From contig CM065295.1 of NCBI GenBank assembly GCA_032871835.1, positions 68,566,687-68,630,686 of the forward strand: a stretch of 64,000 nucleotides of DNA, in the 5' to 3' direction. The position numbers were made by a program, and so were the translations under genes. The DNA is from Dipteronia dyeriana. Its lineage: Eukaryota; Streptophyta; Magnoliopsida; Sapindales; Sapindaceae. The notes beneath the pieces were generated by a model. It was given only the letters and a program-made list of their open reading frames with translations, did not search any database and was not told the origin of the DNA. Shown here piece after piece: positions 34,904 through 47,393 of this stretch; the stretch's first letter is position 1, and each line of letters begins with the position of its first letter.

Positions 34904-35029
34904 GAATAGTGTTAGACTATCTAAAATTCAGTTTAAATTTTAATCCAAATGATGTGACAAGTGAATTGTTATAATTACACAACATATGACATTATTTGGA
35001 TTAAATTTTTTGATCGACTAGTATCGGTG
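34904..35029. mobile_element. Palindromic MITE, copy 2
   Basis: A 126-bp element with arms AATTTTAATCCAAATGATGT (left) and, reversed, AATTTAATCCAAATAATGTC (right). The outer ends GAATAGTGTTAGACTATC and CACCGATACTAGTCGATC pair imperfectly. The flanks TATAATTAC (34895-34903) and TATAATTAT (35030-35038) fit a 9-bp target duplication with one change. It shares layout and the ATGATGTGACA core with the MITEs at 15519 and 50818. Confidence 0.6.
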
Positions 35030-35038
35030 TATAATTAT

Positions 35039-36604
35039 ACAATATAGACTTTATATATAGTAGCTAAATCCTTCTCTTTTAACTCTTTAGTAATGAAATT
35101 AAATTAAAATTCATGTGAAATGCACTGTGTAATGGTTAAGTCTATCATGTGAAAAGGGAAAAATAGCCAATCTTGTAGTGAGCAGTGGTTGGAAGGTTTT
35201 ATGTTTTTTAATGTCAACTTGCACAAGTTGAAGAAAGTGATTAAGGTTGTATTATTGGGCAACAGGGGACATGACATGCCCTTTACATTGTTACATGTTT
35301 GACCACTTCTCTCTCATTCTCGCATGATCTGTCTGGACTGGCCGCACAGTATTGAAGTTCCCAAAAGCATAATGGTTTTTTTTTTAAAAAACAAAAATGC
35401 TTGCAATTGCTAGGAGATGCCATTAATGGCAATTCACATTATCAAATGTTAGTATAGGTTATGTTAGGTAAGAGTGATTAATGAGAAACTGCTGTTATTA
35501 ATCTTATAAGGGAGGGGTAAAATATGATTATAAAAGCTAAGATTGGCCTTTTTCTTTCACAGATTATTACAATGTGTATAATACTTATAATGGCAATTCT
35601 CTTTTGTCACATTAAAATAAAGGTAGGCTTTATTTCCTAAATTAATTTATTCTTAGATTATATAAAGTTTGATAGTTAATTGAAAGTAGTTGGAGATTAA
35701 TAAACTAATAATGAAAACAAAAACCATACGTGGAGACCATTATGGCATTATGTCAGAACTCAAGCCTATGTCCTAACCCCATTTAATAAATATATATACA
35801 TAATTTATTTTATTTTAGGAATATTCAAGATTGATTGATCATATTTTAGAAGTAAATAATTATATTAATTATCCACTAAATGGCTGATGTCCTTGTAATA
35901 TATGGGTTGTATACTTGTAATTTAGATTCCTAAAACTCACATGGCTGCCCACCGATTTTACCTGCCAACCACTTCCCCTATTCTTAACTCTCTTAATATG
36001 TAATTTTTACCCCCTTTTTTTTTTTTTTTTTGGTCTTATCTCTATATTGTTAAGTACAATTGATTATATACTAATTTCTAAATTATTATAAATGTTTTGT
36101 TACATATTCGTCATAATCGGGTAATTATCAAATAAGTCCCAAACTTTTTTTTATATATAATTTTAAATAGTTTACAACTTTTTCCTTTTTTAACATGATT
36201 AATCCTTATATTTTTCATATGTATAAAATCGTTCTTTCTTACTAACTTTTATCAGTCAACTTTAATTATTATAAAAGTAAAAATATATTTTAATTCAAAT
36301 CTCTTACAAAACTGACATACATACAATGTTTAATATATAAACAGAAACATAACCTGGTGGAGCCTCAGAGGTTGTTTGCCTTTTTTATGTTTTCAATTAT
36401 TTTAATAATTTTTATTAAATTTTTTAATATTATTATTTTAGATTAATTTATTATTAATATAAATTCATATCTACGATAACTTAAATTGTTTTCCAAAATA
36501 TAATAAGTATATTATTTTATTTAATCAATTTTATACAAATAAGACAAATGGGGTATTAATATCCTTTTGTACATTATGTTAAAGTTAAACATTAGATGTG
36601 AAAG
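35039..36604. other. AT-rich intergenic DNA, no gene seen
   Basis: Long AT-rich stretch with a T run near 36,014-36,033. No protein motif, RNA gene or clear element boundary. Confidence 0.5.
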
Positions 36605-37634
36605 TTAAATATTAGATTTGGGCATAAAAGAGAGCAATTTGGTCACTTTTCACTTTTGTAAAGTCGATTTTTTTGCTTGTGACAAATATGGATACCAATT
36701 TAATCATTTGAAATTAAGAAAAAAATATTGGACTTATTTGGTTTCCCTTACAAATATCATGTGTTTTTTTTCAAAATATTAATTTATTTTATTACCAAAT
36801 ATAAAATTATTATTTTCTTGTTTATTTTAATTAAGTTTTTAATTCCTAATTTAATCAAATTTATTCAAATAAGACAAACATAAAATGATGTTTGGTAAAA
36901 CTTTCAAAAGTGACTAATTGATAATCTAACAAGTTTTGACAGTGATTTTAAGAAGTAGGTGAGGGGTTACTTTTTGAAAGTGATTATAGAATAATCTATT
37001 TCAGTATTTAATACTTATTTTAAAATATCATTATTATCCTTATGAAATCAAGTTAAAATCATTTATATTCCTTATTTCATCTCAAAATTAAATATTCTAT
37101 TTAAATATTGATTTGATTTATAAAATCTATTGAAAAAAATTTGTTGTTCTTATGGATTTTTTTTTCCAATTTAAATATTCTACTTAAATATTCATTTAAT
37201 ATATGTAATTAATGAAAAAAAAATGAAATACGGACTAAGTACATTTTAGTCATTGTAACTAATCTCAGTACTTTTGCAATAAAATTATCAAACATATGTA
37301 TACTGCTTTTGAGCTATACAGTGATTTTAAAAATACACCAAACATCTGCTGATTAATTTCACAACTGATTATTCCTTCAGCACAACTAACAGTAATTATT
37401 ACAAAAGTTACAGTAATACCAAACTGGTCCTATGTTAAATTTAAATATTAGGTTTAACTATGTGAGAAAGCAATTCGGTTACTTTTCACTTTTGGAAATT
37501 CGGGAATTTATTCTATACTTACGAAAAACATGAAGACTGATTGGATCAAAAGTAAAAAAAGTCGCAAACTATTCGAAATTAAGAAAAAAAAAGTCTTGGA
37601 CTTATTAGATCATTCCCCTTATAAAATTGATGTG
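36605..37634. repeat. Direct repeat pair flanking a MITE-like core
   Basis: 36605-36763 and 37441-37634 are divergent direct copies sharing AGCAATTTGGTCACTTTTCACTTT-type sequence, a GAAATTAAGAAAAAAA segment and TTGGACTTATT. Between them, 36891-37423 has hAT-like inverted ends (TTTGGTAAAACTTT against TTTGGTATTACTGT). It could be a TRIM-like element with two short LTRs or a duplication around a MITE. Boundaries are approximate. Confidence 0.4.
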
Positions 37635-37757
37635 AAATATGTTAGGATGCGAATATTGTCACCTGTAAAATTAATTAGTACATTAATGTCTAAATTTTTA
37701 AAAATAAATATTATTATAAGCAGTCATCCTAATGCCATTAGTATCCTTATTGAAATG

Positions 37758-38653
37758 TGTTGACGTCGATTTCTGGATGTGTGAGAAATAGCCAACAAGG
37801 ATTGGATTTTAGCTGTGATTTCAAAGAGAAAGATAATGAGAAAGTAATCGGACGTAAGTTTTTTACGTGGTAAAACTTTGATGACCGGAGAAACATCCAC
37901 GGGTGGTTGAATGATCAACCAAGCCAAAATCCACTATGAAATAATAAAAATACAATTCTCGATCTCTCTTTCTTCTTTCCGTATTTTTCTATGATTGATC
38001 TCTATCTCTTTTTGTGATGAGATTATGAGTCTATTTATATGTTTATAGAACCATAATCTGCTTTGTACAAGTAATAGAAGATCTTTGTATTTAATTGTGA
38101 TTATTTACTTGCTTGAAGCTGATTGTCTTCTTTCCTGTTTCGGAATCTTGTATTGAGATCGAATGGAACTCTAGTAATATAGTCCAATTAGGACTTATTT
38201 CCTTGTAAGAGTGTAGTCTTTTTGAAGAAATAAAGTTGTTGCCTGATTAGGAATCTTTCCTGTTTAATATCCTGTTCTTATTGGGATTCCTTTTTGATAT
38301 GGATATCTTAGTGTATTTTAATGACTTGATCCGTGTGAGCTATGCGCTGGGTTTTTTATTAAGTTTTCTTCATGTTTGTCCCGAGTAAGAACAATACCCG
38401 CTGGTCCCGAGTAACATCATTTGATCTCGAGTAGAAATGTCATTTAACCAGTCTCGAGTGTCATTAACTGATCCCGAGTAGTATATGGCGTCGATGGACC
38501 CTAAGTAGGTTTTGTTCAACATCTGCTTACTCGGGTTTTCTCTTCTTCGGTGATGGCTTGTAGGATATTTTCTGAATGTCTATTCGGATGTCCACTTGGA
38601 AATTTATCCTCTTTGTTGATGACTTGTACGTACGATAAAATTCACATATGACA
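37758..38653 (-). repeat. 3' LTR of Tat element
   Basis: 896 bp. Contains a minus-strand TATAAATAG box at 38039-38031 and many copies of CCCGAGTA/CTCGAGTA (38,380-38,540). Directly inside it the minus strand reads TTTTAAGGGGGTAT (38667-38654), a polypurine tract. Confidence 0.93.
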
Positions 38654-39150
38654 ATACCCCCTTAAAATATTTTTACTGAACAGGATTTTGTTTCGGGTAA
38701 AAGTATTTTAATTAGTTTTCAATATCTTTTCAGTACCCGAGTAAATGTCTTGTCATAATAGTGTGTCTTAATGGTGACCATATAAATTCGATTTGCCTCC
38801 TCACCTGAGATCTTTAATGGCGGCGACGTTTTGGAGTTCTGACGGCTAAAGCCAGTTCTCTTTTTGACACGTATTCCTTGTCTCTTCGTTTTTCGATATC
38901 ATTTATGAGAAACGACCTATGCGGTTTCCCGTGCATCGCCTACGTCATCAAACCTCATCATTGTTTTTTCCCACCTTGAGATCCTAGGGTTTTGTGTCAT
39001 CATCTCTTTAAATTCTTCACTGAGAGACAGAGTTGGTTCATTCTCAAAATTTTCAGCAGAAAAAATTTCTCAAACCCAGATTTCTCTACGCAGAAGGTCA
39101 TGATTCTCCGTTGAAGATCTTGCATCAATTTTTATTCAAGGTTAGTTTTA

Positions 39151-42144
39151 ATGGAGCCAACATCTCGTATTCGTCTATGTACTATAGCTCTTGAAGCATT
39201 AGATCGTGGGGACTTTCAATTAGTTTCCTACATTCAAAGATTGTTGGGGGAAATCCCCCTAATGAACCTCCATTTTTAGAAGTTGATGTTTATGGGCTTC
39301 ACCTTGACGTCACTTTTAGTCCTATATCCAGTTCTGATTCTTTATCTAGTTATGAATCTGATGTTTCTAATCACAGGGCACCTCTACGAAGGATGGGGAA
39401 ACATCAAAGCAGAAGTGAAGTCCACAAGCACAACTCGGGCAACATTCGGATTAGGGAGCAGACTGTTGACGAGAATGATGTCGAAGAGGCGTTCAGAATA
39501 TCTTGCATTTCTTTCTCTGCTACTCCCCTGAGTGGGTTTGACGTCGAGCCGAATGTAGTCGGGGCAGATGAGATAGAAAAGTATCGTGCCCGATTTGATC
39601 TGTCCAATTCGGTCACTCTGATTCCAGTAGGTGATAGAGCTGCGTAGAATCCTCCCCCTGGCATGGTGGCGATCTATGGATTCATGCTCTGTTGTGGCAT
39701 CACTCTCCCTCTTCAGCCATTCATTGCCTGGTTTCTAGCTGAAGCAGGGAAAATCTTGATGTGCATGTGGCACATGTACAACCGGGTGAACTTGTCGTCG
39801 CCCTTCCCAAGTGAAATCAGGCATTTCTTTACGCTGAGGCAGTCTGGCAAGACAGGAACCTATTTCCTTATGTCTAATCCGCCAGACTGTTGGGTCCCCA
39901 AGGGGACAAAGGTGAATCGGGGAGCTGATATCTCTGATGACCCTAAAAAGAGGGGCTTCGTATGTGGATTCCCTACATCCAACAAGTTTTGGAAGAACAA
40001 TTGGTTTTTCGCAGGAGGGAGTCTCGGACTTGATGTCACCGTTACAACTAGGGATACTCGGACGGAGTTGAAAGTCCCCCGTTTATTTTGTTCCCCGAGA
40101 TATGGAACAAGAAGAAAATTGATTACAGCGATACTGAGCTGACCAGACTTGCTCGGGCAGTAGTTCGCACTCTGGAAAAGAGGAGCAAGACTTATCTCTT
40201 TACTGATGCGAAGATGATAGAGTTTGACTTCTTCAAATAGATTTCGGGCTATCGCAAGCAATGTAAGTGATCTTTGTGGCCCTCTTTCTATTATTATTTT
40301 TTTGCTTTTATACTCTGACGTGATTTCCCCTTTTTAAGTATACAACACGGATATCGTCTGCGACCTCCAAGCTCGCCAAGTGAAGTCTATTCTTTAGGCG
40401 AGTCGAAAAGAAGCTTATCGTCAGAGCAATGACGGCATTACCCCACCTGAGTCTGACGAGGAACTTGATGCGGTCGAAGAGCAAGTTCCCGAATATGTCC
40501 CCGAGGATGTCGTTCAACCGACTGCAGGGGAGACTAGTGGTTCGAGCGGCGCAACGGATCATACCCAACTACTTGATGACGGGGAGAGGCAAAATAAGGG
40601 TCCTAGTGAGGAGCCTGTCAGACGGTCAGACGCCGGTGATGGAGGCAATATCTCCGTAGGACAAGCACCTGCAGATCCTGAATTTTTTAAAGTCTTCCTG
40701 GATGATACTCAGGAAGATCCCTCAACTGATCTCAGCTTCCACGGTTCTTGGGCCGAGAAACGGAAAGCGGTGGATTCTCCTACTCGCCCTCATAAGATCC
40801 CTCGGGTGGTCTCATTCATCGACTCCAATGATGAAGATACTGGGGTTGAGATTCCCCCGAGTGTTGACGTTGTAACATCGACGGGTGTGGAGACTTATGA
40901 ACCGAACAGGGGCCCCTTTCCCTCTAAGGTTAAAGATCTAAGGGCTGAACCCTCGGGGGTTCCTTCATATCCTTCTTCCCAGGATATGCTGCGGGAGATG
41001 TTATCCTGTCGGGCTTTCATCGGGGACTACCGCTGGAGCTATTTTCTGGATGGCTCTCTGACAGACTGTCTTTAGAATTTTTTCAATGGTGCATCTTATG
41101 TAAGTTATCCTTTTCTTCAATTGTCATGTTTGCCAGATTTTTAGATTTTTAATTAAACTTTTTGTAGATGATGACCGATTTTGTTGAGCTAGTTCAGACG
41201 CAGCAACATCAAGCTGATAGAATAAGGTGACTCAAAGCTCAGCTGAAGGAAAGCGAGGATCACCGTGCTCGGGTCGAAACGACTTATCAACAAGAGGTTG
41301 GTTCTGCCCAGGTTTTTATCGACCACTGTCTGGCGAAGCAGATGGAGGCCGAGGAGAGAGCTTCTTCGGCAGAAGAGAAGGCTACATCACTTCAAAACTT
41401 ATTGTCTTCTGCCCAAGAATCAATGCTTAAGGCCGAGCAGGAAGCGGAGCAGTCCAAGTCGGCATATGAACAGAAGATCGAGGACTTGGAACGCCAAGCT
41501 CTGACAGTCGAATCCCTATCTAAAGAGGCTAGGCTGGAACTTGAAGTCCAGATGGTTGATCGTTTTAAAAGATCCCCTGCCTACGATGCCCTTCTTTTTC
41601 GGGAGTTTCAGCGAGGGATAGTTTTAGCTGGCGAGTTCTTCAAAGTTAAGAATAGGGCGACTGAGAAGGCTCAAATCAACTGGGAGCTGTCAATCAAACA
41701 TCATGTGGATCGGTCATTGGAATCTCTTTGGACTCAGATGAAAGAGTGGAGAGCTTACTGCCGTAGCCGAGGCAAAGAGCCCCGTCCTATGCATTTGGAG
41801 GTTCCATCCGAACACTTCCTCTCAACTTTTTATAGTAGTCAAGAGTTGGTCGTTGAGGGTGTGGTCACCGATGTCGGACCGATCCCAAGAGATGATTACA
41901 GCCATTGGATGGATAACTCAGTCGACACAATCGATTGGCCTTCTAACGAAAGTCTGCTCCGCGAGTACGAGATGGTGCCCGACCCGAGTATTGGCAAGAG
42001 TTCGAAATCCTCACAACCTTAATTTTTGTAGAATTTTTATAAGTTTTGTAGAAACTCTGTAATTCTCTTTGTAATTCTGTGACAATTCTTTTGTAAAGAA
42101 TTCTCTGTAATAATTTTTATAACTATTCTTTGGAGATTAATAAA
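39151..42144 (+). pseudogene. Antisense gene in Tat element, PF04195-like plus coiled coil
   Basis: It runs opposite to gag-pol, between integrase and the 3' LTR. Upstream lie a TATAAATT box (38781) and a leader-like stretch; the ATG at 39151 opens MEPTSRIRLCTIALEALDRG. A frameshift near 39,250 and a TAG at 39646-39648 break exon 1. The part 39663-40090 (IYGFMLCCGITLPLQPFIAW ... GTYFLMSN) resembles the 'putative gypsy type transposon' domain PF04195. Probable introns are about 40263-40338 (AATGTAAGTG...TTTTTAAG) and 41091-41167 (TATGTAAGTT...TTTTTGTAG). The last exon encodes 226 intact codons (41342-42022), beginning with a coiled coil, and is followed by AATAAA at 42139. Antisense genes in this position are known in Tat-lineage elements; their function is unknown. 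Confidence 0.8.
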
Positions 42145-42228
42145 ATCCCGGTAACTTTTCTGAACCAAATGGTCTTGATCCAATTTATTGCTTCAAGGGA
42201 TTTCTTCAACTTGTTGTTGTCGAGTATT

Positions 42229-42628
42229 TTATTAAACCAACTATTTCTGTTCGGGTAACTTAACCGAGTATCTTATTAAACCGATTTTGTTCCCTGAATA
42301 ATTTTTAACGCTAAGTATCTTATTAAATTGGTTGTTGCAATCTTGATGCCAAGTATCTTATTAAACTGGCTAACTCTGATGTTCGGGTAACTTCACCGAG
42401 TATCTTATTAAACCGGTTGTCACCCGAATAATTTTATTGCCAAGTATCTTATTAAACTGGCTCTTGCAATCTTTATGTCAAGTGTCTTATTAAACTGGCT
42501 AACTCTGATGTTCGAGTAACTTCATCGAGTATCTTATTAAACCGGTTGTCACCCGAATAATTTTAATGCCAAGTATCTTATTAAACTGGCTCTTGCAGTT
42601 TTTATGCCAAGTATCTTGTTAAACTGGC
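42229..42628. repeat. Higher-order minisatellite in Tat element
   Basis: About ten copies of a roughly 43-bp unit containing (C/A)(G/A)AGTATCTTATTAAAC(C/T)GG. Three unit types alternate, giving a higher-order period of about 130 bp: the CGAGTATC type occurs at 42265, 42397 and 42527. It lies just beyond the polyadenylation signal of the antisense gene. Confidence 0.85.
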
Positions 42629-43159
42629 TAGTATTATTTACCGAGTCATCTTAAAACAGATAAGTAGGTTTATACTTGTGTTTCATACACGGTTGCTACC
42701 CGAACATTACATCAAGGCTCACCATGATCATATGTTCGAGTCCTTACGCATTACCGAGGACGTCTCCCTAGTTTTTATACGCAAGTGTTTGCATCGTTAA
42801 GTTTTTTGAATCGTTTAACACAGCTACGCATTTCACAAGAATTTTTTCCGATAGCGTCCCGAGCTGGTGCATCGGGTTTACCTTTTTGCTAAGGTCAATT
42901 GACCTTGCTTGGCTGGCATGCTCCTATTAGCTTCTCCATCCATTCGGGAATCAATGGTCCCGAGTATTCTATTTGCATGATCTTATTATTATATGTTCTT
43001 TCGAAAATCCCAAGTTTGGTACTTTATCTTTCGGAAATCCCGAGTTTGATTTTTATTCATAACTGCAAAATCAACAAAGTTTTAAATTCCACAATTAATA
43101 TTTAACGTAACTAAAATTGTCTTGACTAGAAAAAAGAACAAAAAATAATTTAAGGATAG

Positions 43160-44378
43160 AAAATCTTCAGATATTGGGCATTGCATGGTCGGGGTAAAAC
43201 CCCTCCATTGGGTCGTGCAATCCAATATGCTCCATGGCCAGCTTATCATTCGATTTTGTACGGGCCTTCCCATTTGTCAGCCAGGGAACCTGCAGCTTTA
43301 TTTTTTGTGTTCAATGACACCTTCTTGAGTATCAGGTCTCCTAACTGGAATTTCCTGACCCGAACATGAGAGTTGTAGTGGCGAGTTACTCTTTGCTGAT
43401 ATGCCATATTTCATATTCGGGGACTTCTCCATTTTCTCTTCTAGCTGATCTAAACTTTGCAATAGCATATCAACATTCTGTTCTTCATCATATAACCTGA
43501 ACAGGGGTAACGCATATGACGTTTCTAACAGCTTCTGTTCCAAACGCTAAAGTGAATGGAGTCTCTCCGGTTGACGCTCTTGTTGTTGTCTGGTATGCTC
43601 ATAATACTTCGGGAAGCTTTTCGACCCAGTTTCATTTCTTGGCATCTAGCTTTGCTTTCATTGTGTGCTTGATGATTTTGTTTACTGCTTCGACATGCCC
43701 ATTTGTTTGTAGGTGGGCAGGTGTGGCATAGTAATTGGCAATCTGATACTCTTTGCACAGCTGTCTGAATTTCAGATTATCGAACTGGGTGCCGTTGTCA
43801 GTGATTATAGTGTTTGGGACTCCAAACCTATAAAGTATATTCTTTTTCATAAAAATTTCGGTGTTTGCTTCTGTGATATGCACCAATGCTTCAACTTCTA
43901 CCCACTTTAAGAAATAATCAACGGCTAATATGGCATACTTCGCTCCACCCTCTGTCCCAGCTAGCATTGGGCCGATTAAATCCAAACCCCACATGGAAAA
44001 TGGTCATGGGGATGTGAGGTTTCTGAGTTGCTTAGGGGGTTGTCGGAAGTCATTAGCAATCCTCTAGCAAGTATTGCAACTCTCTGAACATTGTTGTGCA
44101 TCTGAGAACAAAGCAGGCCAATAATAACCTTGCTTGAGTACCTTGTGTGCCAAACTTTTACCCCCAATGTGGTTTCCGCAAACTCCTCCATGGAATTCCT
44201 GTAATATTCGATATTTATCCTCCTCTGACACATATCTTTGGAGTGTTTGGGAATACCCTCTTCTGTATAGTTCTCCTCCAATCAATGTGTACCTTGTTGA
44301 TCTATACCTGATACATTTTGCTTGTAAGGGATCTTCAGGGAGCACGTCTTCTTCCAAGAACCTTTTTAGCTGAGTCAT
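43160..44378 (-). pseudogene. Tat integrase
   Basis: Zinc-binding region with GNHIGGKSLAHKVLKQGYYW and CSESCNTC (about 44,180-44,065). The core carries LDLIGPMLAG, TDNGTQFDN and NGHVEAVNK (43,985-43,640), so the D,D,E residues are present. A following fragment (43543-43298 and on to about 43,160) resembles the integrase C-terminal part but in shifted frames. A stop and frame change occur near 43,995-44,060. It would insert element cDNA; it is not a single intact frame here. Confidence 0.88.
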
Positions 44379-44497
44379 CTAACCATCTGGCGGTGTTCGG
44401 ATTTTTGAAATTTCAAAATTTCTCGATTCATCTGTGCTCGGTTTGAGGAGATTTGCAACCGGAATAGTCTTTAGCCAGATTGCGGTTGTTGTTGACG

Positions 44498-44887
44498 CTA
44501 GTTTGGATAATGCATCTGCATTTTCATTCTCCTCCCTGGGATCTGGGCAATCTTATATTCTTTGAATTTTTGGAGGAGCTGTTTTGCAATGTCTCGGTAG
44601 GCTATCATGCCTTCATCCTTGGCTTGGTATTCGTCCAGGACTTGGTTGACAACTACCTGTGAATCGCTGAATATCTCGACTTCATCTGCCCCGAGAGCTA
44701 TGCAGACTCTGAGTCCAGCTAGTAGCGCCTCGTACTCGGCTTGATTGTTGGTTGCTTTGAAGTCAAATCTCATGGCACATTCGACATCATCTCTTTCTGG
44801 AGTGCATACTACAATCCCTGCCCCGCTGCTATGAGTGTTTGAAGAGCCATCAACATACAATTTCCATGGGAAATTTTTTCCCAACAT
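44498..44887 (-). pseudogene. Second (archaeal-type) RNase H of Tat element
   Basis: A 129-codon frame with WKLYVDGSSNTHSSGAGIVV, FKATNNQAEYEALLAGL and VEIFSDSQVVVNQV. The D-E-D set of an RNase HI fold is visible. An additional RNase H after the normal one is characteristic of the Tat lineage and presumably improves removal of the RNA strand or priming (family inference). The frame is isolated by stops from the pol frames on both sides. Confidence 0.88.
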
Positions 44888-45069
44888 CCTTTTTGCTTCC
44901 AGGTTCGGCTCTGTGAACTCTGTTATAAATTTGTCACTGCTTGCCCTTTGAGGGATGTCCTGAGGACGTAGTGGATATCAAATTCACTTAGCTCGATAGC
45001 CCATTTGGTCAGTCTCCCCGAAATCTCTGGCTTCTGTAGAATTTGCTTTAATGGACAGTCAGTGAGTAC

Positions 45070-46006
45070 CTAGATTGTATGAGCCTGAAAATATGGTCTT
45101 AGTTTCCTTGCTGCTGAAACCAATGCTTGGGCCATTTTCTCTGTCTGTGAATACTTGGTCTCGGCTGGTAGAAGTGTCTTGCTGGTATAGTATACTGGCT
45201 TCTGTACTCCATCTTCTATTCTAACTAGGACTGAGCTTGCTGCTAGTTCTGTAATTGATAAGTACAGATGGAGTGTCTCTCCCATCTGAGGTTTTGAAAG
45301 GATGAGAGCCTGCCCTAGGTATTCTTTAATTTTTAAGAATGCTTGCTCGCACTTTTCATTCCATTCGAGTCCTTTCTTTTTTTTTAATTACTTTGAAAAA
45401 TGGTGCGCATCTATCCGTGGCCTTTGAGATGAATCTACCCAAGGAAGCTAAGCATCCTGTTAGGCACTGTACTTCTTTGAGGGTCCTCGGTGAAGTCATT
45501 TTCTGCAGGGTCTGGATCTTCTTGGGGTTGACTTTGATTCCTCTTTGGTGGACTTGAAAACCCAGGAATCTTCCCGGAGGAACTCCGAATAAACACTTGT
45601 TCGGATTTAGCTTCATTTGGTATCTCCTCAAGACATCAAATATCTCTCGCAGGTCTGAAGTATGCTTGTCTACCGTGATGCTCTTGGTCAACATATCATC
45701 AATGTATACTTCCATGTTCCTTCCTATTTGCCATGCGAAGATTCTGTTGACCAACCTTTGATATGTTGCCCTTGCATTTTTTAATCCGAATAGCATTACT
45801 GTGTAACAGTACAAACCCTGATCAGTTGTGAATGTTGTCTTTTCTTCGTCAACTTTTTTCATCCGGAATTGGTTATATCCCGAATAGGCATCCATGAAAC
45901 TGAGCAACTCATGGCCTGATGTCCCGTCCACCAATTGATCTATCATCGGAAGTGGAAAACTGTCTTTTGGGCATGCCTTGTTCAGATCTATGAAATCTAC
46001 GCACAT
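45070..46006 (-). pseudogene. Tat reverse transcriptase and RNase H
   Basis: 46006-45356 (216 codons) has MCVDFIDLNKACPKDSFPLP, FMDAYSGYNQ, the FGLKNARATYQRLVN segment and catalytic EVYIDDMLTKS, followed by LGFQVHQRGIKVNP: the Tat-type RT core. The frame then shifts, and 45285-45070 continues with the connection/RNase H part (LYLSITELAASSVLVR, KPVYYTSKTL, YSQTEKMAQALV). A frame-breaking A/T run lies at about 45,378. The RT start upstream of 46006 is lost to stops near 46,075. Confidence 0.9.
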
Positions 46007-46499
46007 TCTCCATTGTCCATTCTTCTTTTGGATGAGGACTACATTAGCTACCCATTGGGGTAGTTGACCTCTCTAATTGACCCTACAACGAGTAGTTTCT
46101 CTACTTCCTGTTTGATTGCCTGACTTCTCTCGAGATTGAATGATTTTCTCGTTTGTATCACCGGTTTTGCATTCGGGTCTACTGTGAGATGGTGAGATAT
46201 TATTCGGGCATTTATCCCGACCATGTCTTCATGACCTCAAGCGAATACGTCCATGTATTCTTTGAGTAGATCAATGAGGCTTTGTTTGACTTTTCCTTCC
46301 AAGTTGGCCCCGATCTTGATCCTCTTATCTGGTTCATCTTCTTTCAAGATAATTTCTTAGACCGGTTCAGTTTTGGATTCATTCGGCTCTTCCCTTGGAT
46401 CGAACTCGAATGACAGTGGCTCTTTGTTTTGACTTGGATGTGTTATAGTGCAAACCTGTTCATCATTCTTGTCTTTGTATACTGACAGGTTAGCTCTTC

Positions 46500-47160
46500 A
46501 GGCCATCTCTTGGGATCCCTTGACTACCCCGACCCCCTGTTTGGTCAGGAATTTGATCATTAAGGCATAAGTGGTTGTTACGGCCTTAGTTTTATTTAAG
46601 AATGGCCGACCCAACAACGCATTATATGGTCAATGGTCTAAGTCTACTACCACGAAGTCGAGCAATACAGTTCTCTGATAAGGTGCCACTCCGATCTTCA
46701 CAGGTAGCTTTACTGTCCCGAGTGACCTGACCTCAATTCCTCTGAATCCTCTGAGTGGGGTATGGAAAGGTTATAGATCATTTCGGTCCAACCTGAGTTG
46801 ATAATAGACGGCTACATTGAGAATGTCTGCCGAACTTCCATTAATTTTCAAGATTCTCCTAACTTCCCGGTGACCAATCCAGGCACTTATGACCAAGGCG
46901 TCATTTGGACGAACATCGACCCCATGTGAATCTGCTTCTGTGAATGTTATTGGGTCCCATCCTTCCTTTACCCTTTTCGGGTCCGGCTCGACCGAGTTTA
47001 CTTCAAAGTTATTTCTTGCTTCTACTGCTTCTCTGATTTCTTGTGTTCGCTCTCGGTTACTTCTCCTAGTAGATAGTCCTCCAAAGATTGTATGTATTAC
47101 TTAATTGGCCTCTGGACTGGCCCTTGATTTCGACCAGAGCTGTGATCGACCCTGATCTCT
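46500..47160 (-). pseudogene. Degenerate Tat protease region
   Basis: No open frame is longer than about 70 codons. On the minus strand around 46,860-46,800, RILKINGSSADILNVAVYY matches the aspartic protease active-site region, but the expected aspartate is replaced by asparagine (NGSSADIL). If that reading is right the protease is catalytically dead as well as frameshifted. Confidence 0.55.
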
Positions 47161-47393
47161 TTCTTTGTTTCTAATTTCTCATCCCTTTTCAAGATTACAT
47201 CTTGTATATGTCATTCCCGAATGAGGGTTTCTATGTAATCTATAAGCTGGTAACACTTGAAAGTTTCATGACCGGTTTCCTTATGGAATCTACAGTATTT
47301 GGTGGTATCTCGTCGGGCAAATTGAGACTGTCGTCGAGGCTCTTGTACCATATTCTTTGTTTCCAGAATGGCCAGGATTTTCTCCTGCTTTTT

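Noticed and set aside
42229..42628. CRISPR-like array
   Set aside because: The units are contiguous tandem repeats without unique spacers, in a eukaryotic retrotransposon.
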